This document shows, in pieces, positions 33,685-46,515 of a stretch of 64,000 nt of DNA. The DNA lies in assembly GCA_022113835.1 (NCBI GenBank), contig JAILWY010000027.1, forward strand, positions 6,016,501 through 6,080,500, read 5' to 3'. Origin of the DNA: Atopsyche davidsoni. Its lineage: Eukaryota; Arthropoda; Insecta; Trichoptera; Hydrobiosidae. How positions within the stretch are numbered: the first letter of the stretch is position 1; every line of letters begins with the position of its first letter. The notes beneath the pieces were generated by a model that did not search any database, was not told where the DNA came from, and saw only the letters and a list, made by a program, of their open reading frames with translations. The position numbers and the translations under genes are program-made.

Positions 33685-33755
33685 TGTCAGGATTGGGGAC
33701 CTCTCGAACAAGAGTCAACGGTCTAACTACTGAGCCAACAAGTCAACCGACTTTA
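33685..33755 (-). repeat. tRNA-derived SINE head
   Basis: On the minus strand TGGCTCAGTAGTTAGA (33737-33722) is a good RNA polymerase III A-box. It is followed about 15 bases on by GTTCGAGAGGTCC, which resembles a degenerate B-box region. This is the layout of tRNA-derived SINEs common in Lepidoptera. No clear tail or target duplication is visible, so the copy is truncated. Confidence 0.45.
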
Positions 33756-33760
33756 ATACA

Positions 33761-35260
33761 TAAAAATTAATATTAATATTTGAGGCCTACCGCTGATAAT
33801 GTTTAATTGAAAAAATATTGGTATATTTAGATTGCATTATATTTTGGGTAGTTACGCTATACAATTTTTTAATTGAAAATAAATCAAATTCAGGCAGTTG
33901 ATAACTTTATCTAAGGCATTATAAAAATATAAAAAGCCTCGTGCAGTGTAAAAGAGTATATGTCCGTTACATAACGAATAGTTTCCAGCTATAAATAATA
34001 TCAAATATCCACGTGATGAAACGTAAGCAAGGATATGATTGGATTTGCAGCTCAGCCGCCTATATTTAGCAAAGCTCTCATTAGCTGGCAACTAACAGAT
34101 AACTCCATTCGGCCGTTCTAAATACAGCACATCCACTGACTAATCCTCGGCGCACTCAGCGAAGCCCCTAACCGGGGGGTGAGAGACGTGCTATATTCAC
34201 GTGACTTTACTGTTCATTATCAACAGATTACAAAAGCACTAAAGGCGGATATTTATCAATAATTATAAATTACTTAAGCCTCTAATGTAGAACGAAACCT
34301 CCCGTCTTCTAAGCATCCCTAGTCGGTGGCCACAGTATTTTACACTTAAGAAAGTCTCTTATATACGCGGAACTCAATGTTCGTAAGATAAGTAAAACTA
34401 ATCATATACAAAATATACAAAGTGCCTGAAAATAGGTAATAAGTTTAATAATAAACAGTTAACAACTAGAGCCTCTTGAAAACGCCATGAATAAAACTCG
34501 TTCATAAAGCTTTGCAGTTGGCTAGCACTTGATGCGAGTATCCGTCGGGGTTAAAATAACAAGCAGCAGAGGCGAACTTCGACTGTGCAGTTTTAACGTA
34601 ATCCCACACACCCACGGACGGGTATTACACGGACATATATATCCATTTATAACCCATTGCCCACACCCGATGTCCAAATAGCGCGGAGCTTTCGCGGGGC
34701 GGTCGTTGTACAACAATAACAATGAAACAAGTGAACGGCAACAGGTTGGCTAACACGCGCGCAGGTAATCGGCCGTAGGAAGATGCAGTGAGCACTAAGG
34801 CCCGGCTCGCGTCTAATACATTTTGCGTTCGCTAACTGCGAACTTACCGACCACACCCGTGCAAGGTTGCGTTCACCCGCAAATAATACAATATTTGCAA
34901 CTTTCCGTAATATTTATCCTTATATACATACACACGAAATGTATCATAGATAATAATAAAGCAATTAAAAAAAAAAACATGATTTTCTTTTACGCGAAAC
35001 AAAACCACCAAACATCATTCTGGAAGCTGTAGATGTATTTTCAAAGTATTATTTTAAAATACAATGATAATCAGCACCTTTTGATGATGAAACTATAATA
35101 ACATATACGTGGTTGACATATAAATTATATCTTTCAAATGTCAATACTTTTTCAGTGTATATTTAAATTTATAAGGTATGTGTGTATTTTATACTAACGA
35201 TAATAAAAATGTTGTGATGAGAAAAAGGCAAAGTATATAATATAAGATTTTGAGCGTGAA
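33761..35260. other. AT-rich noncoding stretch
   Basis: No supported gene. Slightly GC-richer spots lie at 34145-34190 and 34515-34870 with no domain-bearing frame. Confidence 0.55.
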
Positions 35261-35420
35261 TAACGCCTGCGGGCAAGTGTCGGCATAAGCCGGGCCTCCG
35301 CTGAACTAAGCTCGCGCTCGGGCGCCGGGACTCGAGGCTGGCGATACGAATTTACAAGGTAGGCGCCGAGTTTTGGGTTGCGAAATGCAGAGCTGGACGT
35401 GGGAAAGGATTCTAATATGG
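35261..35420. other. GC patch
   Basis: CpG-rich patch. CGTGGGAAAG at 35398-35407 matches the Su(H)/CSL site YGTGRGAA used in Notch response. A single site is weak evidence. Confidence 0.4.
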
Positions 35421-36647
35421 AACTCCGTTTCTAAATGAGAATGTTGTGGAATGCAGTTATGATTCATTATTGCATGTGGAGCATAAGTAATGCGGATGCA
35501 CACTTTAACTTTAAGATAAATAAATTTGTAATACAGTTTCAAAGTATGCAAGAAATCTAACGTCATTAGAAATCCTTGAGAACTTCGTCAAGTGCATTTA
35601 GACATAGTAGCAGGATTTTATTAAACATAAAACCTATATTGTATGATATATAATTCATATTTATTAAATATTAATACATACCAAATTAAATGACTTATAT
35701 TTCGAGTTCTTGAGTATGAAAATTCAAGCGATTGCGTAAAGCTTTAAATGTATGCGATCCCTACTGTAATGGAAGCACGTGGGTTATAGTGAAAGGGCTC
35801 CACTTCCAAGCATCCAACGCCTAACGATTTACATAAACATATGCACGTACAAAGGCGGAGCGGGATCTCAAGAGGAGAATCCGGCCGGTCACCTGTAAGT
35901 AACTAAGCGTGCAATATAATAAATAAATATTGGAGTAAAATAACTCCAAAGTACTTATATAAATTTATTAAAAGTTTATTTCGAAAAAGCGGTACACTAA
36001 AAATCGAATCGTATTATGTTAATACTGTAGGGGAATAGCTGAATAGTGAATAGCCACTAAAAATAACATAAAGCAGGAAAATAAACTGTAAAATTATATT
36101 CATTGATAAAATACAGCCAATTTTAATAAGTACATTTTTACATGACTCACCTACCTAATAGTTATCTTGGAAAATCACACAAAAACATAATAATGACCAA
36201 AGCGTTCCTAGATATGTAAAATGGCCTGCAAATTCACAGTATTAATTATCGAGCATGAAGGTTTTACATTAATCACCAAGGAGACAGGCAACAAGTATCG
36301 TGCAGTTCTCAGTTGCGACAAATGTGTTCACATCACATGCTGAGTATTTATGAAATAGAAACAGGCAATATTATTTACTTAATGAGTAAACTGAAATTCA
36401 GCTTGAAAATAAAACTTTTGATTAAAATTTTAAGAAATCTGTACAACTTTGTCTACTTGTTTAAATTATTTTGAAGTCGATTAATCACTTAAACGTGACA
36501 CTAGAAAGTAAAACTTCAAAATGAAGCTAAATAAATTAACGTTTTCACTGAGCAGGTATTAAATGAAACGATGAGATACACAATTTAGAATTAATAATAT
36601 ACGAACGTAAAGTTCTGGGCGTACCTGACTTATTTTTAAGCATCAAA
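35421..36647. other. AT-rich noncoding stretch
   Basis: No gene seen. A small stem TTGGAGT/ACTCCAA lies near 35930-35950. Confidence 0.55.
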
Positions 36648-37034
36648 ATGTATCGATATTTAAAATATAACAACATAAATGACGAATATATTCAGATTTT
36701 TTCCGACTGCCACAGAATAGGCTTTTTCTGGAATTTCGAAGACCTAGCAAGTATGATATCAAAAACATGTAAACACTTTCATCTCTTTAAGAATGGTAAT
36801 AAATTTCTTGAAATAGACAAATCCTTCTTGAAAAGTTGACAGACGCCTACGTCTGAACACGAACATGGCATCAAAAGAAGAAGGTGTGATTACAACAAAT
36901 TGTTCACTAGAGACAAGACAACGAAAAAAGTAATGGACTTGCCGAGTAAACAGGACGATATATCTCGACGTGTCAACGAGAAGAAATCTTACTTTTATGT
37001 AGAAAAGAAAGTGAATTTTTCGTTCTATAAATAA
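36648..37034 (+). pseudogene. ORF interrupted by one in-frame TGA
   Basis: From ATG 36648 the frame is open for 63 codons (MYRYLKYNNINDEYIQ...SFLKS) to TGA 36837-36839. It then stays open for 64 more codons in the same frame (QTPTSEHEHGIKRRRCDYNK...) to TAA 37032-37034. The second half is charged and less AT-driven than chance frames nearby. It ends in YVEKKVNFSFYK, which is encoded partly by the 20-bp repeat. A single stop in an otherwise open 128-codon frame fits a decaying gene or element fragment, though AT-rich chance is not excluded. No domain recognised. Stop readthrough is possible but unsupported. Confidence 0.22.
36995..37014 (+). repeat. 20-bp exact repeat, copy 2
   Basis: Exact match to 31631-31650, inside the interrupted frame described above. 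Confidence 0.6.
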
Positions 37035-40000
37035 TTAACAATTACTAATTGACATTTGAAAGTAGAGTGCTATCATAAGCTTCCATTGTGATAAAATTCA
37101 TGGTAAATTGAAAGAGTGGGTGGTTAATAACGCAGATCGGGTGTGATGCCAGCCCACTTGAAGCTGGCGCTGCTCGGGTTCTTCGAATGATATATCTTTA
37201 GATTTGATTTATTTCCGTTATCGAACAATGCTACAAGAAGAAAATAAAAGAAAGCACCGACAAGATGATTGAATATAATGGAAACGTGTTAGTATGCTAC
37301 AAAAAAAAGTAATCGACGCAACAGATGTTCCACGAATTGACCGGATACGATAGCGAACCTAGAGGTATAATCGACTTCGTCAGTAATAAGTAGAACCTAT
37401 TTAAATTGTATAATTTTATATGAACAAGATTTATTACTCAGTGTGTTACAAGTCTGGGGAACTGGATAATGCGGATTTTCATTAGACATTGTGGTCCCTC
37501 AACATCACGATTTGCACATCATAATACGATTACGCTTTGCGCTATTATATGGAGTGCATTGTTCAAACATAAATTAAATAATAAAAGCGGGTCACTCGTA
37601 ATGTGATGACTTTTATTTTTGTGTGCAGATAACAGGTTTGATAAAACAATATGAAATTCAATTGTTTGAACTAACAATAAAATGCTCGTTGAAACAATCA
37701 AATAGGGGAGTGTTGCAATCGTTTGACAGAAATAATAAATAAATTCGGAAACACTATTGACGAATTTCGCACGCTTTTGCATAATCGCCTTGAAATTTGG
37801 CACGTCTGTGTTGGCTTTTCGGCAAAGAACAAAATAAAACCTCCCACAATCGTCTGCTTACCTACACATTGATTCTGCAGTCTAGATGACAATATTTAAA
37901 AAGTAGGTTATTACTTTTTTAACACGCAACAAATTTTATTCAAAGCCAAATTCATGAGATAACCCAAAAAGAGGTCACATTGACATAATATAATGAAAAA
38001 TACATTTTAAAATAAAGATAATAAAAACATTTTATTTGAAGAATAATATTGGCTCTAAAGGAACTCATCCACCATCAACCGGAAGAAATTGTAGATTCTT
38101 AAACAATAAAAAAAATATGTCACTGATATTTAAAACAATGCTTATGAGTATCTTATAACACAGATTAGATGGTAACTCGATAAACAAAAAAATCCTTTTG
38201 TCGTACGATTTTATAAAATGTAAATTATGACTCAATATTAAAAATGTAAACAATAACTGGAGATTGGATTATTCATAAAAATATGCTCTTAAAAAGTACA
38301 TCATCACAATGGAGATTGTTGACTAGACAATAAAACGCTGCAAACAAAGCATGCGTCCATGAAAGTTCGTTGTTAATGGAGATATCATAACCTTATATGG
38401 CGGCTCATTTCATTGCACTCCTACCGAGTTGTAAACACCATAGCAATTTATATACCACATGAATCCTTCAACGAAAATTTAGCGGATAATGTTAATGTCC
38501 ATGTATTACAAACTAGCTAAGCTTGGTATCTACTCGTTGGTATTGTTCGTTGCTTGTTGTTATTGCCCATATTCATAAATTCTCACGTATATACTCAAAA
38601 CTGATTTATATCATTTTCAAGCCTTCTAATTCCTAATTTATTATAAACTCTACAAATTTAATTATGTTTTTTACTAAACATAAATTAATTTAACTTAAAA
38701 AAATCATAGATATGTAAATCGTGTTTTCATAATGTCTCAATATAAGCAGTGATAAATTAGTACTAAGCATTTAAATCGTGTGCTCTGTGAAAAATTGGTT
38801 AAATAATATACTCGATGTTTTACACAGATAAAAGGGAGCTAATTTATCAACTCGGGAAAAAAGTGTGCCGTATTTTATAATATATATATATAATAATTAT
38901 TAATAATAATTTATTGTTCATAAACGAAATATTATTGTGAATGTAAATCTCATATTTGGAAGACATTATGCTTTTTAAGAAAGATTCCGAACCTAAAAGT
39001 ATTTTTTAAGACAAAACAATTAAAATTTCTACTATCTCTAATGTCACCATCATTGATCATAGCAGTTTTAACCAACAAAGAAATATAATATAAGAATAAA
39101 ATACAATAACTTTTCTAATACCACACATGGTATTGTGTGCAGATAAACGTCAATAAAACATAATACCAATTTATAAGATTGATAAATAAAATAGCAGATT
39201 TAACATAACAGTCATTCTTATTAATCTGTAGTCCACGTCTTCTACTTTAGTGCTCCACGGTAAATTGTATAACGCTAACAAGTCTGCAACGAGCCGAAAG
39301 CCCGCCGTAAATATGAGTTTTTATTCGGTAGTAAAAGAAAACGTGACCAAATTACAGAACAGAGATTTTTTCGCTAATGCCCGAATATTGTTTTCCTGCT
39401 GCAAAGAAGAAGAAAAAAAAAAACGAATCTACATGATCGCGATTCGGAACTGCGAGTCGGCGTCGATGGGAATTCGTCTGAAATAATTACTATGCTCTTG
39501 CGCCTTATTGTTTAGTATTAATACAAAAAATACATGAAAATGTAGACAGAGATATACATCAAAGGGAGTGATTTCAACCAAATACACTATTAATAAGCCG
39601 ATAGAAACTCGAGATTTATCGACGCATACTGACTACCTAGACTGGTTGACGGGGTCATCCACAAAGTTAAGAGTTACTCGCTTTGGTGGTTGCAATTAAC
39701 TAAAATGAAGATAAATTATCGATTTTGTTTTATATATATATACAATTTTATTTAAAAAGTCATATCACTGAAAAGTATAAGGTTTCTACAATTCTACTTA
39801 CAATTGCAGCATAATACAGAAATCAGCATACCTGTAACAAAAATATTCAGTATTAACATAACAAGAATAATAGAATATAAAACAAGTACAATGAAATTAC
39901 GTTCTCTTCGGAGGATAGTCAAGTCATGTGCGTATAAACACGGTAATATTTTTATTATACACGGAATAACATAGCACGATTCACACTCGTAAAGTCAGTA

Positions 40001-42035
40001 TGGCACGTCTTGAATAGCCTGTTGCGCTCAGAGGTTCCAAACGATACAGGACCTACGCTGCTGGCGGCTCCTGATCACGGGCTCGGGGGAACACACCGCC
40101 CCCATTACACGGCGAAACAATTATTAAAAAAACCAAGATTCACTTGTTATGAGTTTTACTAAAAATTCCAATAGCTCGGCATTTTTTTACAAAGATTATC
40201 TATTATAGGTTGATGGTTCATATAGTAAAAAAAGTTATGATGATTAACCTGTGCGGTTAACCGATCGATCGCTTCAAAAGCATCGGAATTCTTACTAATA
40301 ATGTTGGATAAAATCCTAAAAACGCCTGAGTGGAAATAATATCTAGTAAGCAACACGTAACATATCTGGTGGTTTTTTTTATTATCTCAAATACCAGATT
40401 TAAAATGTAAACAAATATATTAGATCTTGGAAAAAAAAAAATATAAATTTCAACATCCAAAAAATAATGAGTATTGAAATAAATTAAAAGTTCAGGAGTA
40501 TATTTAAAATTGCCACATTGATAAAAAGTAACCAGTAAATTAAATCAAACTTTTTAGAAATATCTTATAAAACATAACAAATACTTAAAAAAACATAGCA
40601 AATATTTTTATTTAAAAAAAATATGTATGTAAATTATGACATAAAATAACTACTCGTTTCTGAGAATTTCATGTCCTGTTTTATCAAGAATTTTTTTTAT
40701 GGCCTACTGGTTTGTTTTACGAGTCCCACGGTCTTCAATGAATTTACGAGTTGTTACAATGCAAACATATACAGAGAAATATACAATATTTATCAAAAAA
40801 TAAAGGCAATGAAAAAATATCTACATTGCTTTTAGTTTTTGTGGCATAAAAAGGATAAGGATCATTTGTTTTGTTTTTACAGTGAATGAACGAGACTGGA
40901 GATGGTTTCTCAAAATAAATAGCCGGTGAATTAAAATATAACACAATACGTCTTGCGTGCCATTCACCTCGTTATAAAAAAAACAAAAGACATCATCAGT
41001 GTCATCAAAAAATTCGTCTTAAGGAAAAAAAACACAAAACAAATAATCGTCATCGCCATCACGCACGGTGAATTCCAAGAGAGGCTTCGGTGGCAGCTCG
41101 GGAGGGCACTACGACGTACGCAACAATCTGCAGCTGTGCTATAACTCAATTGAATGGGTGAGCGTAATTCATACATAATAGCTTGTTTTTGTTATTTTTA
41201 TTAACCAGCATCAAAGTACACGTTGTTACAAATGACAAAAAATCGGCAAACTACACACCAGCGTAGGCAAATAATTTGTAAAAATCTCGATTTGTTTTTA
41301 TTTAAGATTTACGGTTTTAGGTAATACGATTTCAGAAACTGTAAAAGCAAATTATGACGCAAAAAATAAATGATTTTATCACGGTGTACAACAATAAGTG
41401 ATAGACTTCATTGCTATATCATTGGAGAAACTGCAACTATAATTATAAAATTAATGTGTTGAGTACATTTAATGACAATATAAAAAGTAAATCAAAACGT
41501 GAATGTGTATTAAAAATAAGCCAGCGACATAAAATAAGCTAAACACAACAATAAATTAATAAACTTTTAATTAAGTTGGAAAATGTCTTGGATTTATATG
41601 GCCTCGCGCTCAGACATTCTTGTGAGTCAGGACCTTATATCAAAGAAAACATTATTAAATAAAAATAATAAAAAAAAACAGAGAAGACTCTCAATGACGC
41701 AATTATTGTTTTGAAAACTTATTTATTAGTTCAATTTTATATTAATTTAAAAATAAATACTATTTTCCTCGAACAAAAATAAAAATAATCATGATTTTAC
41801 TGAATTAATAAAAAATAGTTAACATAAACATATAATGGTGTACACCAATTATTAAATAGCACATTTTATAATAACGAGACATGGTATGGCTTTTGCACTC
41901 ACTTGTATTTTACTACTTAATGATATAATATAATCCGTTCAAGTCGAATCAAATTTAAGTCGGGATCTAACTGAGATCCGCCCTCGGTGTATAAAATAAT
42001 AATGAAATGGAATTTAAGCAGGTATTCCCAGTTGC
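37035..42035. other. long AT-rich quiet region
   Basis: Five kb with almost no GC patch. Small items: a perfect CArG box CCTTATATGG (38391-38400), short TA runs near 38880 and 39730, an acceptor-like TTTTGTTTTTACAG ending at 40882, and minus-strand donor-like AG|GTAAGC near 37858. On the minus strand TTTTTGTTACAG|GTATGC (39844-39826) is a weaker ratchet-like junction. No gene is supported. Confidence 0.55.
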
Positions 42036-42310
42036 ATGAGGCGCAGTTTGAAGAAAAGTCGTGACGACTTGCGTGCGGAGTTGCACCGGACGGCCGGCGG
42101 AGGACTCGGCCCGGCGGGCGAGGCGGCGTTCTCATGGCTGGCAGGAAGAGGCGATAGGATTTTCGGAGACATCAGATAGCATAACTAAATAGGGCACGTA
42201 AGCGGTAAAGCCGCGGTGAGAACGGCCCGAGATGCGGCGATAGCGCCCGCCGCTCAATGCACTCACGTGCAGCCACTCGGCCAGCCCTAAATCACGCTCT
42301 GTACCGCGTC
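42036..42310. other. CpG-rich GC patch
   Basis: Dense CpG with GCCGGCGGAGG and GGCCCGGCGGGCG. Flanks drop sharply to AT-rich. No exon supported. Confidence 0.45.
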
Positions 42311-42714
42311 CTCTTTACATTTCTCAACGTTTTAATTCATGCAGAAGTAAATTAACTGTAAGCCGAAATCGGCGGTTTAATGACTTCGAAACTACGAAGA
42401 CTTTTTGGTAATAAACAGACATTAGCCTGTCAGAGGACTCGACACGATAATATACCTATTTATACATATAAAATATTTTATTAAAAACGTCACATACATC
42501 GATAAATCCGGGTAGACTCTACATTTAAAAGTATTTAGTATTACTTATAAATGTTTAATATTGAACGTGGAATTTTGAACGTCTATTAATGGTGGATAAA
42601 TGTAAGAACAAAATAGGTTGTCAGCAAAAGTTACACATAAAAAAATATTTTAATTTTTGAAACCACAGTACAATCAGATACAATATTATTTTTAAATGTA
42701 TATATGATACAGAA

Positions 42715-42937
42715 GGTCTTTATATTCATACCACAGGAACAGCTAAATCCGACAAGATTTATCTTTCAAGTTTTTTATTATATTCATAATGAGTTACCAA
42801 ATATGTCCTTCAATTTGTACCCACATACCGGTAAGGAGACACCTGTAATATGTAAAAATAAAAACACTCTTAGCCGCATGAGATGTAATCAAATCTTAAT
42901 AAAATATTCCTTGATAAGTGTTTCGAAACAGCTCAAG
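42715..42937 (+). other. possible internal exon
   Basis: The segment ends at a perfect donor, AAG|GTGAGT (42935-42943), and could start after GATACAG at 42714. In one frame it is open (AT-rich residues, FIFIPQEQLNPTRF...SVSKQLK). The acceptor lacks a good pyrimidine tract and no domain is recognised, so confidence is low. Confidence 0.15.
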
Positions 42938-43045
42938 GTGAGTTTAATTACACGAGGTATGCAATTATTTAATATGAATGTACACACAAAATCCTTAAAT
43001 GAGTGGACAAGTATGGTGGGACTGCAAACGACATTTGCATATTAA

Positions 43046-44029
43046 AGTTGCAATCACTTGAAATCTTGCACTGGCGTTGCTCAGTCTCTGAATAGCAATT
43101 TATTTTTAGTGAAAATGTCAAGAACGATAAACGCACTCGTGAAGTCGCGTGCGCCCACTAAATGATCGACTTTTTTTTTTTATGAAAAACGAAAAAGATT
43201 ATCTGAGATTCAGTATCCTCAAATATGAAATACAAATTTAAAGATTTATTTTACCAGTTTTTTATAATAAAATAACATAACATTTGTATATAACCTATTT
43301 ATAAGAAGAGCATGACTTTGATATCGATAGTTTAATTTTGATTATATATTTATAATTATAAGTGAAATCTCGTCTACCCGGATTGCCCGGATTATCCCGA
43401 CGAACAAAAAGTATTACACGTACAACATTAATAAAGCCTGCGATCACCCATGCCTCTGAGATTTCGGCAACAATTCGGCAGGACGAAAAGGGCTCTGATA
43501 GATCGTTATGTAACATCATCGTATACTAGAAATAACCGATAACGTTTCAGTGTTCGACTGATTAAAAATGAACTAAATAAATCAAAATTTACATTGCCTA
43601 AATATTGAGTCTGTCAACCATTTGGACACGTGGTTGCACTTTGCGTGGTTAATTAGATTCCGACAATAGGAAATGTGGAAATTTTTGCGATGCTGGGCAG
43701 AAAAAGCCTCGTACTTTGCCTTGAGGCCACTATTCATTTATTATATAATACGAAAATACCAATTCAAATGACAAAATATTCAAGAGTTTTTTTTTTTTAA
43801 ATACGTGTCAGGGAGTTACCGCAGACAGAAGATTCACCTAAGAAAAACAATAAACGGTTAAAAACAGTAAGGATATTCATATATTGATTCTTGATTAAAT
43901 GCACGACTGCTTTTGAACCATGAAGGTAATGAAACATCAGCGTGTAATATTAGCGATGACTTGCAGGTGGTAAGATACACGCAATTATCACTTAATCAAG
44001 CAGAAGTCCTGGTGGACAGTGGATATGGG
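43046..44029. other. AT-rich DNA with a small coding-like ORF
   Basis: The minus-strand frame 43295-43519 (74 codons) contains RIVAEISEAWVIAGFINVVR with less AT-biased codons than its surroundings. Near 43379 CCCGGATTG and CCCGGATTA occur back to back. It could be a small transposon remnant. No family recognised. Confidence 0.3.
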
Positions 44030-44130
44030 ACGAGCAGTAATCACTGAAGAAACAATCGCGGGAAGTGGACGGGACGCAGTGGACGCGGTCCCGGGCTGCC
44101 TCGCTGGGTTGGGGGCCCCGCTCGTTACTT
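44030..44130. other. short GC patch
   Basis: GC-rich with GGTCCCGGGCTGCC and GGGGGCCCCGC palindromic steps. No gene. Confidence 0.4.
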
Positions 44131-44446
44131 AAACTTCAATTGTAACGTTTCCCAAATGATATACTAATTTAAAACATGTCTGCAATTCAACGACTAACCA
44201 CCATTCATTGAAAACTGATCTTCCTGATTTGATAAAAGATTGTCGAGATGAGCTAGGCACAGCGCATTTATAGTTTTTGAATATTGAGTATTATCTTTTA
44301 AGTACTTGTGTAGTCAATTCAACCATTTATTTTTTTTACTCTTCAAAGATATAAATAGAGAAATATCATAATAATTTCTACAAGATTATGAATAGAGAGC
44401 AATTGTAAAAGTTGTAAGTTCCATACAACGATATGACTAATATATT

Positions 44447-44486
44447 AGCTACAAGAAAAGTCCCCCTTTCAGGTGAACTTGTAGCT
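44447..44486 (+). repeat. 9-bp stem hairpin with splice-like loop
   Basis: AGCTACAAG (44447-44455) is mirrored by CTTGTAGCT (44478-44486). The 22-base loop contains CCCCCTTTCAG|GTGAAC, which resembles a 3' splice site fused to a donor. Listed as a structure only. Confidence 0.55.
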
Positions 44487-44743
44487 TCCTGAATAAGACT
44501 TGTTTTCATGGACCTTTAAAAGTGAGATATACTCGAGACCTCCACCGGAGTCCGGCACTGCGCGGAAGTCAGGCCCGTGCAAGGAAGCATCGCTTTAAAT
44601 CGGCGACAGGCCGAGTATAGATAGACTTTTGGTCGCCTGTTGAAACCTTCAAGCGAATTTGTTAACAGTGTTTAGATATTTTTTCTCGTGAATATACAAG
44701 ATTCGTAACGCCGTCACGTAATGCTATGGTTTAAATTCTTTAA

Positions 44744-44832
44744 GGTTCTGTTCCGAGAACCCCGGGGAGTCCAGCGATATATGGTTACTTCAAATAATTT
44801 GTATGTATTAGAACCGACTACCGGGAATTCCC
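44744..44832. promoter_or_regulatory. STAT plus kappaB-like cluster
   Basis: GGTTCT-GTTCCG-AGAACC (44744-44761) is an inverted repeat containing TTCCGAGAA (44751-44759), which fits the STAT site TTCNNNGAA. Next come GGGGAGTCC (44764-44772) and the perfect palindromic kappaB site GGGAATTCCC (44823-44832). In insects kappaB sites serve Dorsal and Relish, and STAT sites serve JAK/STAT targets. Their closeness suggests an immune or dorsoventral enhancer, but no target gene is visible. Confidence 0.4.
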
Positions 44833-44889
44833 CTCTGTACGCGTTATGGTGATCCAACCAGCTGGGAGTGATGTGGCCAGTCTCGAGCA

Positions 44890-46355
44890 TTTAGTCTGCT
44901 TACACAAAATAGTTTTGTTTTAATACATCAATCAATTGACATTACTACTGTTAGAAACATATCTGGTATATACAAATTATTATACAATTCTTGAGTGCGT
45001 TATTAGTACTAATCCTAAAGTAAGACATCGGAACATTAATAGAGCGGAAAGAATCGCGCATTTTAAACGCTACAATATAAAACAAATAATGTAACTAAAC
45101 GAGAACATTTCAGATTCCACTAACAAGCCGAGTTATCGAGAATACGACTAGTACTTTTCAGAGCAATGACATGATTGACAGCTTGAATATTTTTTCTAAC
45201 AAATTGATTAAATTACATCGCATCTGAAGCACAAGCATGAAATAGATTGAATAAAATACAATATTTTTCTCTTCATTGCCTTAATGAGTTTTTCGTCTTG
45301 TCCTTGGGCAGGCCGAGCCCAGTCGATGTTGATCGAAGTATTAATACTGTATCCAATTGATAAATGTGATATTTTACCGTCGGATCAAAAAAATAATATG
45401 CTCTGATGAGCAGCGAGCGATTATTCAGACCGCGGCTGCGGTCGGCGGAGTATAAATACTACACGCAAATAACAAGACTTCTCCTCAGACCAGTGCTTCC
45501 GAAGCTGTATGACTTCCATTTCAACTATGTACTAGCCTGGAGATCAAAAAAGCGAAATAGCCAAGTCAGTTTCTATTTTAACGAAGCGGCAGCTATTCTT
45601 AAAAATCAACAGTGATGGAACCTGGCCATTTATTTCGCCGCAGAAATTGACGATGACGACAAAGGAGGGACCAAACATCTATTACAAATTAATGAATTTT
45701 TTCAATATCATTGGTCATGTAATTTTGAATAGAAAAACTCAGACTAGAGAGTAAAATTGACTCTACTGATTACATACATCAAAGTATTTTTTTTGGCCAT
45801 CATCGGCCACTTACTGATATCTAATGTCTCTGTGTAGCGTCAAAAGCTGCTATCGATTTTTTTTATTCACAAGAAGGCGATATCGAAATATTTAGAATCG
45901 CTGGTTTAAAGTGACAACTTGAAATAATAAAAAAATATTGATTAACTAATTATAAAATACAATTGTACAACTACACCTCACAGCATAATACGAACTAATC
46001 AGAAAATCCGTAAAACACTAATTTGAGAATTTTCCATACAGACCGCGAAAACGTCAATTATGCGATATGGAAGTTCTATTTGTAGGTATACAAGTCGGTA
46101 AGTATATTTTATTTTTATAGAAATCGTATCAACACCGTCCAAACAAAAGATAAATTAGTGTTATGATTGCATCCTCTCACAGACTTTCTGATTATGCCGC
46201 GGCGCAAACAACTATATGAAACTAATAATCAATAAGTAAAAAGTAGCAAATATCGACTCTTTCCTATCGAGTTCGACACAAGGTGAGCAATAAATATAGC
46301 GAGTCGCACTTTGCAGTGGTGAGTTCGGCGCTCGTGCAGGTGCAGGATTAGTGAT
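44890..46355. other. noncoding stretch
   Basis: Mostly AT-rich. The frame 45406-45615 (+) is 69 codons, basic, with no domain. Donor-like TCG|GTAAGT (46095) and AAG|GTGAGC (46280) lie near its end without open partner exons. Confidence 0.45.
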
Positions 46356-46515
46356 AGCTATCTGGTGTTCGGGAATAATGGGCGAGCTGTGCAGGCGGCC
46401 GGCCCCGCGCCTGGTACGCTCGCGCTAGAGCTCGCCCTCGCCCGCCACCGGCCGGGTGAAAGCGTGAGACGAGAGCCGCCGCCCGCCAGGGGAGCGCAGC
46501 CTTTCAGGTGCTCCC
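46356..46515. other. CpG-rich GC patch
   Basis: GC-rich with GCGGCCGGCCCCGCGCC and GCGCTAGAGCTCGCC. The sharp boundaries and position 70 bases after a donor-like AAG|GTGAGC could fit a promoter-proximal element. Unproven. Confidence 0.4.

Noticed and set aside
44460..44476. Plus-strand ratchet-like CCCCCTTTCAG|GTGAAC
   Set aside because: The donor half is poor (GTGAAC), there is no clear branch site, and it is on the opposite strand from the better candidate. Kept only as a hairpin.
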